A stretch of DNA of 64,000 nucleotides from assembly GCA_022647565.1 (NCBI GenBank), contig JALCLA010000003.1, positions 186,001 through 250,000 of the forward strand, written 5' to 3'. This document shows positions 30,756 to 39,594 of this stretch, in pieces. A program made the translations under genes and the position numbers. Below the pieces are notes generated by a model. The model made no database searches, had not been told where the DNA came from, and saw only the letters and a list, made by a program, of their open reading frames with translations. This DNA is from Chiayiivirga sp. Lineage in GTDB: Bacteria; Pseudomonadota; Gammaproteobacteria; Xanthomonadales; Xanthomonadaceae. Each line of letters opens with the position of its first letter. Positions within the stretch are counted from its first letter, which is position 1.

Positions 30756-32176
30756 ATGACGACAGCGCCGATGTCGCCCTGATGACACGCATCCGTGCCA
30801 GGTTGCCCGTCGACGGGCCCACGCTGGGACGGAACGCCTTCGAGGCCGGCTTGGCCGTCACCCGGCCCGACGGCCATCGACAACCAATTCCGGTCGGCGC
30901 CATGCCGGTGATCCTCGACGATGCCGAGATCATGCGACGCGCGGCGCTGGCCCGGCATCTGGTCGCGGCCACCGCACGCACGGCACGCTGGCTGATGGCG
31001 GGCAGCAATCGTCATCTCGTGCTGGCGGCGCTTTCACCGGTGGAACGACGCCTGGTGGAGGCCACGTGGAGTCACACCAATGCGCTCGCCGTGGCTCGGG
31101 TCGACTTTCTCGTGAACGCGGTGCCGCTCGCGCTCGAAGTCAACGCCACGATTCCTGCGATGCAAGGCTATTCGGACATCGCCGCAGAACAGTGGCTGCG
31201 TACCTTCGCGGCGGATCGACCGGACCTCGACGACCTGATCCACCGCAACGGCTCCAACACCGCAGCCTTGCTCGACGCCTTGCGTGAAATCCACGCGCAG
31301 CGCCGCGATGAACCCCTGTCCCACCTCGGAGTGCTGTGCCGGCGTGGCGACGCGCAACTGACCGAACTGGAGCACCTCGCCGCGCAGTTCGAAGCGAGTG
31401 GCGTCGAGACGCAACTCGTTTTTCCCGACCAGTTGTCCCTGCAAGCGGGCTTTCTGGTCTGCAACCATCGTCCGGTGTCACTGCTTTATCGGCACCTGTT
31501 CCTCAGTCGCCTCGAAGCCATGCCGTCACCCGCGCTGGAAGCGGCATTGGCCGCGCCCGGCGATTGCCGCACCGTGGTGCTGAACCCGCCTGCGCCGCAT
31601 CTGGAAATGAAGTCCACGCTGGCCTGGCTATCGCGCAGCCAGGAGGATGAGGCCCTCGCGCACGCAATTGGCCTGAGGCCGCAGGAACGCGCCGCGATCG
31701 CATCGTCGCTACCCTGGACCCGCTGCTTGTCGGAACTGGGAGGCGACACACTGGAGGGCATCGCGGCGCAACCGGATGACTACGTGCTCAAGCGCAACTG
31801 GAGCTATGGCGGCAAGGATGTCTTCGTCGGCCGCTCGCGCCATCAACCGGATTTCTGGTCACGCGCTCAGGGTTCGTTCGCCGGCGTGACGGGCTGGCCG
31901 GACCTGTGCGCGCGAGCGGCCGATGATCGACGCGGCGGCGGTTTCGTGGTGCAGCGGGCGGTGGCCACGCAACGCCGGGAGCAGTACCTCTGCACGCCGG
32001 ACGCGGTGCATCGGGCCGAGGTGGTTACCGACTATGCGGCCTATGCCTCGCTCGGTAGCGTCGCCCCGTGGGGCGGCGTATGCCGCGCCGCGGCCTCCGA
32101 CGTGGTCAATATCGTGGGCGGCGGCGGCGTCGTGCCCTTGCTGCGTCGTTCGGTGGTCGAGCGGCTCGCGCTGTGA
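30752..32176 (+). CDS. ATP-grasp-like protein coupled to the copper ATPase
   Basis: 474 residues, not firmly assigned. The pattern is that of a circularly permuted ATP-grasp enzyme, as in glutathionylspermidine-synthetase-like proteins: [16 protein letters not shown] near residue 130 and [16 protein letters not shown] near 350, the latter a likely nucleotide-binding lysine and glycine loop. A Gly-rich C-terminus ([10 protein letters not shown]) closes the protein. Its ATG overlaps the copper ATPase stop by four bases, so the two are translated together. It may ligate a small thiol or peptide used in metal handling; that is inference from position only. Confidence 0.6.
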   Translation: MNDDSADVALMTRIRARLPVDGPTLGRNAFEAGLAVTRPDGHRQPIPVGAMPVILDDAEIMRRAALARHLVAATARTARWLMAGSNRHLVLAALSPVERRLVEATWSHTNALAVARVDFLVNAVPLALEVNATIPAMQGYSDIAAEQWLRTFAADRPDLDDLIHRNGSNTAALLDALREIHAQRRDEPLSHLGVLCRRGDAQLTELEHLAAQFEASGVETQLVFPDQLSLQAGFLVCNHRPVSLLYRHLFLSRLEAMPSPALEAALAAPGDCRTVVLNPPAPHLEMKSTLAWLSRSQEDEALAHAIGLRPQERAAIASSLPWTRCLSELGGDTLEGIAAQPDDYVLKRNWSYGGKDVFVGRSRHQPDFWSRAQGSFAGVTGWPDLCARAADDRRGGGFVVQRAVATQRREQYLCTPDAVHRAEVVTDYAAYASLGSVAPWGGVCRAAASDVVNIVGGGGVVPLLRRSVVERLAL

Positions 32177-32206
32177 ACCTGGCCGCGGCATCGTGTTGCC
32201 GAGGCT

Positions 32207-33076
32207 TCAGGGCGCCTCCGGCAAGGGAATGAACTCGTCCTGATCGAGGTCGGGGAGTTTCATCCGGCCGGCACGCCAATCGGCCTTGGCCTGTTCGATC
32301 CGCTGCCGCGATGACGACACGAAGTTCCAGTCGATGTAGCGGTCGCCCAAGGGCTCGCCGCCCAGCAGCATCACTTGCGCAGGCGTCACCGCGCGCAGCG
32401 TGGCCTCCTGTCCCGCAGCAAACACCAGCATGCGGCCGTCGCCATGACGGATACCCGCGACCTCCACCTCTCCTTCCACCACGTAGGCCGCACGTTCCGG
32501 GTAACTGTCGGGCAAGGCAAAACGCGCGCCGGCATCAAGCTGTACATGCAGGTAGAACATCGGCGAGAAGGTCTGGGCTGCTCCCCGGAGGCCGAATGCC
32601 GCACCCGCGATCAGTTGTCCGCGCACCCCGGCTTCAGCGAACGACGGAAGCGAGGCTCCGGCGTGGTGCGCAAAGGATGGGGCGATCTCCTCCTGCTCAC
32701 GCGGCAAGGCCACCCAGGCCTGTATGCCGTGCAACTCGCCACCTTCACGCCGGGCCCGTTCGAAGCGCTCGGAATGGGTGATGCCGCGGCCGGCCACCAT
32801 CCAGTTCACTTCGCCGGGGATGATCGCCTGCTCCGAACCGACGCTGTCGCGATGCATGATCTCGCCGTCGAACAGGTAGGTGACCGTGGCAAGGCCGATG
32901 TGCGGATGCGGGCGCACGTCGACCGAGCGTGGGATACCGGCCACCAGCGTCTTCGGCCCCATGTGGTCGAAGAACACGAAGGGTCCGACCATGCGTCGCT
33001 GCGGAAACGGAAGCAGGCGGCCGACCTCGAAGCCACCGAGGTCGCGCCGGCGCTGCGGAATCACCAACTCGATCAT
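32207..33076 (-). CDS. Pirin family protein
   Basis: 289 residues, a bicupin of the pirin family; some members have quercetin 2,3-dioxygenase activity. The N-terminal cupin carries metal-binding histidines in RPHPHIGLATVTYL, a second His in MHRDSVG, and His/Glu in GRGITHSER. The C-terminal pirin domain (about 175-280) is complete. ATG 33076 overlaps the upstream gene's stop, with a GGAGG site inside that gene. Paired with an aromatic-ring dioxygenase, so possibly involved in aromatic compound handling. Confidence 0.88.
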   Translation of the reverse strand: MIELVIPQRRRDLGGFEVGRLLPFPQRRMVGPFVFFDHMGPKTLVAGIPRSVDVRPHPHIGLATVTYLFDGEIMHRDSVGSEQAIIPGEVNWMVAGRGITHSERFERARREGGELHGIQAWVALPREQEEIAPSFAHHAGASLPSFAEAGVRGQLIAGAAFGLRGAAQTFSPMFYLHVQLDAGARFALPDSYPERAAYVVEGEVEVAGIRHGDGRMLVFAAGQEATLRAVTPAQVMLLGGEPLGDRYIDWNFVSSSRQRIEQAKADWRAGRMKLPDLDQDEFIPLPEAP

Positions 33077-33855
33077 GCTGCCTCCCAGACGAACCCGTCC
33101 ATCGACATTACCCCGTCGCTGATGCCGCCGTCGATCACGCTGACGGTGTCGTCTGAAGTACTGGCTCCCAATGCCACCAGCAGCGGCAGGAAGTGTTCTT
33201 CGGTGGGATGCGCCCGTTCGGCGTGCGGTGCGCGGCGGCGGTAATCGAGCAGGGCATCCACCTCGCGGCCTTGCACGGCCGCGCGCGCCCAATGCGCAAA
33301 TTCGTGCGCATACGCGCCATCCACATCCTTGCCACGGAACACTTCATGCAAGTTGTGGGTAAGGCTGCCGGAGCCGATCAGCATGACGTCGTGATCACGC
33401 AGTGGCGCAAGGGCGAGGCCGAGCCGGTACGCAGCATGCGCATCGAGGGCCTGCGGCAAGGACAGCTGGATCACCGGCACGTCACGCTGCGAATACAGGT
33501 GCAGCAGGGGCACCCAGGCCCCGTGATCGAGCCCGCGCAGCGGGTCGAGCTGCGCCGGAAGTCCCTGTGCGTGCAGCAGTCCGGCTATCTCGTTCGCGAG
33601 CGCGGGGTGTCCCGGCACGGTGTACTGCAACCGATACAGTTCAGGCGGGAAGCCACCGAAATCGTGGATCGTGTCGGGCAGCGCCGAAGCCGTGACGCGC
33701 AAGCCCGGCGTCATCCAGTGCGGAGAGACCACCAGCACCGCGCTCGGCCTGCCGACCCGTTCGCCAAGTGCACGCAGCGCCGCCCCGGCCTGGCCGGGCT
33801 CCAGCGCAAACATCGGCGATCCGTGCGAAATGAACAGGGCAGGGGCGCGAACCAT
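33073..33855 (-). CDS. Extradiol (4,5-DOPA-type) dioxygenase
   Basis: A 260-residue class III extradiol ring-cleavage dioxygenase (LigB superfamily, DODA type). Metal-binding and active-site residues occur in FISHGSPM (His), VVSPHWM (His) and GSGSLTHNLHE (His). ATG 33855 was chosen as the family begins a few residues before LFISHGSP; earlier in-frame codons encode unrelated sequence. The stop overlaps the pirin start by four bases. The natural substrate is unknown. Confidence 0.85.
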   Translation of the reverse strand: MVRAPALFISHGSPMFALEPGQAGAALRALGERVGRPSAVLVVSPHWMTPGLRVTASALPDTIHDFGGFPPELYRLQYTVPGHPALANEIAGLLHAQGLPAQLDPLRGLDHGAWVPLLHLYSQRDVPVIQLSLPQALDAHAAYRLGLALAPLRDHDVMLIGSGSLTHNLHEVFRGKDVDGAYAHEFAHWARAAVQGREVDALLDYRRRAPHAERAHPTEEHFLPLLVALGASTSDDTVSVIDGGISDGVMSMDGFVWEAA

Positions 33856-33960
33856 CACCAGACTCGGCAGGGGCAACGCCACGAATGTCGCGCGCGACCG
33901 CGCCCTGCACAATCCGTCGCCGCTGCAACGCAGTGTTGCAGCACACCCAGGGCCGCGGCC

Positions 33961-35727
33961 TCAGATCACATCGAACGGATAGTGTCCGCGCCCCAGGATC
34001 GCTGCGGCCAGTCCCTCGATCGCGGCGTCTTCGTTGCGATCCAGTCCGCGCACGTTGCGTGACATGCGGCGGCGCGCCTGGCGGGTGAAGGTCTCCGCGA
34101 TCAGCACCGCTTCGTCCGCCGCCGGGTGCGCCGCCTTCGCCAGCGAATCGGCTCGCGATACCGTGCACAAGCCGACGAACAGGTCGATGGCAAGATCGCC
34201 GATGCGCTTCTGCGCGTGCTGCTCGTCTGCGATCTTCTTGCCGTGGCGACGGAGCAGGGCATCGGCACATCGCGACAGCTCGGCCACGTACTTCTCGTAG
34301 ATGGCCGCCGCCTTGCGCAGACGCGGTTCGAGCGCATAGGCGATCTTGTCGGTACCCACGCCCGTGGCCTCGCGCATGCGCCGGCTTGCGTACCCACCCA
34401 GCACGCCGAAGCCCTTGATCGGATTGTTGAAGATATCGTCGAGCGCGGACTTGAGTTCACCCAGGCCGGTGCCGACATCCTTCAGGCCGGACAGGGCCAC
34501 GTAAAGACGCAGGATTTCGTTGGTGCCCTCGAAGATGGAAAGGATGCGGGCATCGCGCACGATCTGTTCGTAGGGGAACTCGCGCATGAAGCCGTTGCCC
34601 GCGGCGATCTGCAGCGCCTCGTGCGCCGCACGCTGGACGGCGTCGCTGGCGAACACCTTGCTCATTGCCGCTTCCAGCGAATAGTCCTCGCAGCCGGAAT
34701 CGATCAGGTGCGCCACCATCCACACCGCGCTCTCCGCGGCGAAACAGTCGATGCTCATCTGCGCGATCTTCTCGCGCACCAGCCCAAACTCGGAAATCGG
34801 CTTGTCGAACTGCTTGCGCTCCTTGGCCTGCGCGCTCGCGAGGCGGATCAGGGTCTTCATCCCACCCACGGCACCGCCGCCGAGCCCGGTTCGGCCGCTG
34901 TTGAGGATGCTCATCGCTACCTTGAAGCCCTTGCCCACCGGGCCGAGCACGTTCTCCGGCGGCACGCGCACATCGGCAAAGGCCACGGTCGTGGTGCTCG
35001 ATGCGCGGATACCCATCTTGTCCTCGTGCGGACCGTGGCTCACGCCCGGCCAGCCGGCTTCCACGATGAAGGCGGTGATCTTGCCTTCCGGCGTGTCGGT
35101 GCGCGCGAATACCGTGTAGAACTGCGCGATTCCGCCATTCGTGATCCAGATCTTCTCGCCGCTGAGGGTCCAGGAACCATCCGCGTTGCGCGTTGCCCTG
35201 GTCCGGATCGAGGCCGCATCGGAGCCCGCGCCGGACTCGGTGAGGCAGAACGCGGCAATCATCTCGCCGCTGGCAAGCCGGGGCAGGTAGCGTTGCTTCT
35301 GCTCTGGGCTTCCGAACAGCAGCAGGCCCTTCATGCCGATCGAACTGTGTGCGCCGATGGTGAGCGAAACCGAACTGTCGTGGCTGCTGGTCTGGCCGAG
35401 CACGCGTGCGTAGGCACCGTTCGACAGCTCCAGCCCACCGTACTCCTCGGGAATGATGAGCCCGAACAAGCCCATGTCGCGCAAGGACTGGATGAACTCC
35501 GGCGGCTGCTCGGCCTGCCGGTCGTACTGCTTGAGTTCGTGCGCCTTCTCGGCGAGGAAACCGTCGATGGCGTCGGTCATCGCGCCGAGCATCTCACGGT
35601 CGCGTTCGCGAATGCGCGGGTAGGGGAAGAGGTTCTGCTCGAGGATGTCGCCGAGAAAAAGCTGCTTGGCGGCACTCAGGTCACGACGCAGGCCGTCACC
35701 GGGAACATCTGGACTGGAAGTGCTCAC
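33961..35727 (-). CDS. Acyl-CoA dehydrogenase
   Basis: A 588-residue FAD enzyme of fatty-acid beta-oxidation. The length and a C-terminal extension of about 170 residues beyond the core resemble the VLCAD/ACAD9-like group. Core motifs are FCLTESGAGSDAAS (FAD), WITNGG and IFEGTNEILR with the catalytic Glu. The GTG at 35727 has a GGAGA site seven bases away. The transcript is apparently monocistronic, with about 235 bases of non-coding DNA on its upstream side and the dioxygenase gene about 105 bases downstream. Confidence 0.92.
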   Translation of the reverse strand: MSTSSPDVPGDGLRRDLSAAKQLFLGDILEQNLFPYPRIRERDREMLGAMTDAIDGFLAEKAHELKQYDRQAEQPPEFIQSLRDMGLFGLIIPEEYGGLELSNGAYARVLGQTSSHDSSVSLTIGAHSSIGMKGLLLFGSPEQKQRYLPRLASGEMIAAFCLTESGAGSDAASIRTRATRNADGSWTLSGEKIWITNGGIAQFYTVFARTDTPEGKITAFIVEAGWPGVSHGPHEDKMGIRASSTTTVAFADVRVPPENVLGPVGKGFKVAMSILNSGRTGLGGGAVGGMKTLIRLASAQAKERKQFDKPISEFGLVREKIAQMSIDCFAAESAVWMVAHLIDSGCEDYSLEAAMSKVFASDAVQRAAHEALQIAAGNGFMREFPYEQIVRDARILSIFEGTNEILRLYVALSGLKDVGTGLGELKSALDDIFNNPIKGFGVLGGYASRRMREATGVGTDKIAYALEPRLRKAAAIYEKYVAELSRCADALLRRHGKKIADEQHAQKRIGDLAIDLFVGLCTVSRADSLAKAAHPAADEAVLIAETFTRQARRRMSRNVRGLDRNEDAAIEGLAAAILGRGHYPFDVI

Positions 35728-35964
35728 GCGCGTCTCCGATGGGATGCGCCGACTCCATGGGGAAACAGGATGGCGGTGTCGGCACCCGCACCCCGGTCAC
35801 GCGACGCAACCCGGCCCAGCATCCGCATCGCTGAGGCAAGCACTCGCGAAAATGCACCCGTTAAGGATCCGGGCCAGGACCAAAGTACACGGAACGTGCA
35901 TCGGGTGCGACCGGAGCGGAGCGTTCTCACGGGATCGGATCGAATCGGAAACAGCGCAGGCCGG

Positions 35965-37683
35965 CTACGCAAATGCTCGTGCCACGATGCCCTTGCCCCG
36001 TTGTTTTCCCTCGTACATCGCCGCGTCGGCGGCCTTGAGCAGTTCGGCCACCTGAGTGCCATCCGGAGGCACCACCGCGTAGCCGATGGTGACGCCGACA
36101 CGCAGGTCCAGCGCCCCCTGGCTGAAGGACGCATGGCACACCGCCTGCAACTTGGCCCCAAGCGCCGCAGCCTGTGCCTCGGTTTCCAGGTCGGTGGCCA
36201 CCACCACGAACTCGTCGCCGCCAACGCGTGCCACGATGTCATGCTCCCGAAGCGCAGACTTGAGGCGGACTCCTACCTCGACCAGCAACTCGTCACCGAT
36301 GTCGTGCCCGTATTGATCGTTGACCGGCTTGAAGCCATCGAGATCGAGCATGTAGATCGCCAACAGCCGTCCAGCGGCCGCGCGCGGCACCAGGGTGGCG
36401 AGCGCCTCGTTCAATCCGCGTCGATTGACCAGCGCCGTCAGGGAGTCGGTATTGGCAAGCGACTTCATCAGGTCGTGCTCGCGCAATGCCCGCTGCGCAA
36501 CGCGGTGCTCGGCCGCCGCGCGCAGGGTGACGATGCGCATGAACAGCAACATGTCGAAGGTGGCTCCGAACTGCAGTGCATGCAGCGTCCAGAAATCGAC
36601 TCCGATGTGGCCATTGATCGTCAACGACAGGACCACCCCGGTGAGGAAGTATCCGGCCCAGGCCACGATGAAATAGGTGCCGACACTGTCGCCACGACGC
36701 ACTCGCCTGATCGCGCCCTGCAGGCCGATCAGCGCCGGCATCAGGCCGAACACGGCGGAAACGATGCCCAGCCACCGATTGTTCATCCAATCGAGCGCAA
36801 ACATCAGCGCAAACAGCGCGAGGAGGGCAGACAGCGCCTTCAGCGCCAGACGAGCCCGCGGGTGGAGGTCGTTGGCCAGCACTGCTTCCACGAACAGGGC
36901 AAGCGTGGAGGAGACCATCAGCAACGAGAGTCCCGCCATGTGGACTTCGATCCAGGAGCGGTCGGTCCAGAGGTAGGTCGCGCCCAGACCGAAGAGATGC
37001 ATGTTGAACAGCAGGTGGCTCACGATCACCGCGGCGTACTTTCCGTAGACCATGTCCCTCAGGAAGATCCACTGCTGCAGGCTGAAAGCCAGCAGACACA
37101 AGCCGATCGCGATCAGCATTCCCTGCAGGAAGGACTCATGGTTGGCGCGCGCATGGAAGGCAGCGGGCTTGAGGAACTTCACGGGGACGATCACGGAGTT
37201 GCGCGTATCGACCCTGAACAGCACATCCATGTTCGTGCCGGGCTCAAGCTGAAGCATGGCGGCTGGCGTGCGCGAGCCGAGCGGCCGATCCTTGTATGGC
37301 ATCAGGCTGCCAACCGTGGCGACCTTTCGCACCTGCATCCGGTCGACGAGGTATACATCGATGCGATTCAACAGGGCATAGTCGATCTCGAGGATCCAGA
37401 GACCGTCCGAGTCGGCCGCGACCGCCACGGGAACATGGAACCACAGCGCCTCGCTTCTGAATCCCATTCCTGCATGAGGCGATTCAGGCGGGGCGAAGTC
37501 TGGCAACCGTCGCAGCGCGTCCTCGATGGTGATGTCGCGTTGTGGATCGGACAGCACGCGAACCTGCGGCCACGCGTCGTGGATGGGTGCGCCATCGGTC
37601 AGAATGACGGGCGCCGCGGAGGTTGGGAGCGCGGCAAAAGCCAGGCAAAGGGTGACCAGTGCGGCCGCGAGAATTCGGTGCAT
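35965..37683 (-). CDS. 7TM-sensor diguanylate cyclase
   Basis: 572 residues from ATG 37683. A signal peptide (about 1-23) is followed by a periplasmic 7TMR-DISM ligand domain (about 30-180), seven membrane spans (about 190-395), a short coiled linker and a GGDEF domain. The active site is intact (RVGGDEF). An RxxD inhibitory site (REHD) lies five residues before it, so the enzyme should make cyclic-di-GMP and be product-inhibited. The upstream region contains the dif site only about 50 bases before the start codon. Confidence 0.9.
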   Translation of the reverse strand: MHRILAAALVTLCLAFAALPTSAAPVILTDGAPIHDAWPQVRVLSDPQRDITIEDALRRLPDFAPPESPHAGMGFRSEALWFHVPVAVAADSDGLWILEIDYALLNRIDVYLVDRMQVRKVATVGSLMPYKDRPLGSRTPAAMLQLEPGTNMDVLFRVDTRNSVIVPVKFLKPAAFHARANHESFLQGMLIAIGLCLLAFSLQQWIFLRDMVYGKYAAVIVSHLLFNMHLFGLGATYLWTDRSWIEVHMAGLSLLMVSSTLALFVEAVLANDLHPRARLALKALSALLALFALMFALDWMNNRWLGIVSAVFGLMPALIGLQGAIRRVRRGDSVGTYFIVAWAGYFLTGVVLSLTINGHIGVDFWTLHALQFGATFDMLLFMRIVTLRAAAEHRVAQRALREHDLMKSLANTDSLTALVNRRGLNEALATLVPRAAAGRLLAIYMLDLDGFKPVNDQYGHDIGDELLVEVGVRLKSALREHDIVARVGGDEFVVVATDLETEAQAAALGAKLQAVCHASFSQGALDLRVGVTIGYAVVPPDGTQVAELLKAADAAMYEGKQRGKGIVARAFA

Positions 37684-37733
37684 GGCCGGGATGTTAAGGC
37701 GCACGGCAGATTCAGGCAGGAGCATTTGCTGGA

Positions 37734-37761
37734 AAGCGACATAATATACATTATGCGCACT
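37734..37761 (-). other. dif: Chromosomal dif site (XerCD recombination)
   Basis: The - strand reads AGTGCGCATAATGTATATTATG followed by TCGCTT. The 22-base stretch GTGCGCATAATGTATATTATGT is identical to the E. coli dif core (GGTGCGCATAATGTATATTATGTTAAAT), covering the XerC arm, the central hexamer TGTATA and the inner XerD arm. Only the outer XerD arm and the first base differ. It is intergenic between two divergent signalling genes. GGGNAGGG motifs point towards it from both sides. It should mark the replication terminus where XerC/XerD and FtsK resolve chromosome dimers. No phage or Xer-using element occupies it. Confidence 0.9.
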
Positions 37762-37763
37762 CT

Positions 37764-37795
37764 ATCGTGAGTGACGTGAATCGATTGCTCACGAT
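37764..37795. repeat. Inverted repeat next to dif
   Basis: ATCGTGAG (37764-37771) and CTCACGAT (37788-37795) are perfect reverse complements separated by 16 bases. The repeat begins two bases from the dif site. It could be an operator for either divergent gene or an accessory site for recombination; nothing decides between them. Confidence 0.6.
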
Positions 37796-37961
37796 TGGCG
37801 TGCCACAACGCACCCTGCGATTCCGGACTCGCGGCTAAGATCGCGACAGGAATCGGGACCCGCCACCTATGCCTGTGTCGCTCGCCGCCGCCCAGAACTG
37901 CACCGGCCAAGATGGCCCGGACTGACACGACGGACCGTCGACTCGTCGGACCAGCCTCCGC

Positions 37962-39233
37962 ATGAGCGCCGTCCCTACCGAACGCGCTCGCATCCTGCTA
38001 GTCGATGATTCGATGCTGATGCGCAAGGCCGCCAGCAAGATGCTGGGGGAAGAATTCGACGTCGTCACCGCTGTGGACGGAGAAGACGCCTGGGCCAAGA
38101 TCCAGGCAGATGACAGCATCCAGGTCGTGTTCACCGACCTGTCCATGCCGAAAGTGGATGGATACGGGCTCCTCAGGTTCGTTCGTGGTGCCGAGGATGA
38201 AGGCACGCTCAATCTTCCGGTGATCGTGGTCACCAGCGCCGACGACCATGACGACGGCGCGCGCAAGAAAGCCCTGGACCAGGGGGCCACCGATTTCATC
38301 ACCAAGCCCTTCAGCAGCATCGACTTGCTGGCGCGCGCGCGCGCCCACGCCAACTACCGCCGGATCGCGCGCCGGCTGGAGCAGCAGATCACCCTCGACG
38401 CCTTGACCGGGCTCGCGAACAAGGCTGGCTTCCTGGATCGGATGCTGCAGGACATCGCCCTGTCGCGCCGCCTCGCGCAGCCGCTGACCGTGGCGCGGAT
38501 CGAGATCGACGACTTCCGTAATGTGTTCCTGACCCACGGCAAGCAACGCGCCGAGGCGCTGGTGCGCCATGTCGCGCAAGCGCTGCATGAGCGCGTGCGC
38601 AAGGAAGACACGGCGGCGCGCATCGGCCTGGCCGGCTTTGCCCTGGCCTTGCCGGGAGGCGCGCACGTGGGCAGCAAGGGCTTGCTGGAGCGTGTGCGGT
38701 CGGAATTCGCGGCCACGCCCTTCACCGGCGACGGCAAGCCGATCCGCTTCAGTGTGAGCATCGCGGTGACGACGCCCGCCCTGGACCCGGAACCGACTGT
38801 AGCGGGCCTGCTCGATGCCTGCGAACAGCTGTTGCAGGCCGCGCTGCGTGCCGGCGGCAACCGCGTGCTGGGCGATGTTGCGGACGTTCCCGGCGTGGTC
38901 GATGCACTGGAACTGGCGCCCGAGGCCGCGGTCGTGCTGCCGGCCCGGGCAGAACCCGTCGCGTCCGCGACAGCGGCGCCTGCCGACGCCGAAGCCAAGG
39001 CGAAGGCTGCCCCCCCTGCCCCGGCCGCCTCGTCTGCTACAGAACCGCCGACCAGCCCGCCCGTGGCCTTGGTGTCCATTGACCAGGCCTTGGGTCGCAT
39101 CGAGCGAGGCGAAGCGCAGTCCGTCCTGGGGCAGTTGCCACAACTGATTCAGCGGCTCGTGCCATTGCTGCGCGCGCTGAGCGCACGTCAGCGCGGGCAA
39201 CTGGTGGCTTTTCTGCAGAAGCTCGGCACCTGA
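37962..39233 (+). CDS. Response regulator with degenerate GGDEF domain
   Basis: 423 residues. An N-terminal receiver domain (about 8-130) has the acidic pocket DDS and phosphoacceptor Asp in FTDLSMP, with Lys in FITKPFS. Residues about 140-300 resemble a GGDEF domain (TLDALTGLANKAGFLDRML), but the signature is IGLAGFALAL, so catalysis is unlikely. A Pro/Ala-rich linker (about 320-365) leads to a helical C-terminal segment (about 370-423). It probably acts as an adaptor or cyclic-di-GMP-independent output protein. No histidine kinase is adjacent. Confidence 0.82.
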   Translation: MSAVPTERARILLVDDSMLMRKAASKMLGEEFDVVTAVDGEDAWAKIQADDSIQVVFTDLSMPKVDGYGLLRFVRGAEDEGTLNLPVIVVTSADDHDDGARKKALDQGATDFITKPFSSIDLLARARAHANYRRIARRLEQQITLDALTGLANKAGFLDRMLQDIALSRRLAQPLTVARIEIDDFRNVFLTHGKQRAEALVRHVAQALHERVRKEDTAARIGLAGFALALPGGAHVGSKGLLERVRSEFAATPFTGDGKPIRFSVSIAVTTPALDPEPTVAGLLDACEQLLQAALRAGGNRVLGDVADVPGVVDALELAPEAAVVLPARAEPVASATAAPADAEAKAKAAPPAPAASSATEPPTSPPVALVSIDQALGRIERGEAQSVLGQLPQLIQRLVPLLRALSARQRGQLVAFLQKLGT

Positions 39234-39326
39234 GCGCCAGCGACCGCGGGGTGCCATGACTGCGGTCCGGCTCGGCTCGACCACAGCGGCGCAGCACGGT
39301 ATCGACGGGCATCGTAAGCCGCTGTA

Positions 39327-39355
39327 TTGCTTGGAATAGAAAGCGCAGGTATACT
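39327..39355 (+). promoter_or_regulatory. rpmJ promoter
   Basis: TTGCTT (39327-39332), 17-base spacer, TATACT (39350-39355). A good sigma-70 promoter 37 bases before the rpmJ start codon. Confidence 0.75.
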
Positions 39356-39392
39356 CCCGCGTCTTTTGTAGCCCGGCCCCAAGGATCAACCC

Positions 39393-39518
39393 ATGAAAGT
39401 CCTGTCCTCGCTGAAGTCGGCCAAGTCTCGCCATCGCGACTGCAAGGTCGTCCGCCGGCGTGGCAAGGTCTTCGTGATCTGCAAGAGCAACCCGCGTTTC
39501 AAGGCGCGTCAGCGCTAA
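39393..39518 (+). CDS. rpmJ: 50S ribosomal protein L36, YkgO type
   Basis: A 41-residue ribosomal protein, [20 protein letters not shown] followed by a basic strand and [12 protein letters not shown]. It closely matches E. coli YkgO, the C-minus paralogue of bL36, which keeps function without the full zinc site; here two Cys remain of the usual four zinc ligands. In several gammaproteobacteria this is the only L36 gene outside the spc operon. It has its own promoter (39327) and a strong terminator (39543). Confidence 0.93.
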   Translation: MKVLSSLKSAKSRHRDCKVVRRRGKVFVICKSNPRFKARQR

Positions 39519-39542
39519 GCGGCAACGCCAGCAGCAGAACGA

Positions 39543-39573
39543 ATCAGGGCCGCGCAAGCGGCCCTGATCGTTT
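39543..39573 (+). terminator. rpmJ terminator
   Basis: ATCAGGGCCGC-GCAA-GCGGCCCTGAT: an eleven-pair perfect stem with a GNRA-type loop (39543-39568), then CGTTT. It lies 25 bases after rpmJ and may also stop transcription from the opposing DUF1501 gene. Confidence 0.8.
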
Positions 39574-39594
39574 CGGGAGTCGGGAAGCCTGTCG

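Noticed and set aside
37741..37754. ATAATATACATTAT read as a sigma-70 -10 region or AT-rich operator
   Set aside because: It is the core of a dif site; the match over 22 bases explains it better, although overlap with a promoter is not excluded.
34126..37770. A very long open frame (1214 codons) on the + strand
   Set aside because: It runs antisense to the acyl-CoA dehydrogenase and the 7TM-GGDEF genes and crosses their intergenic gap and dif. High GC makes such shadow frames common, and the product has no recognisable domain.
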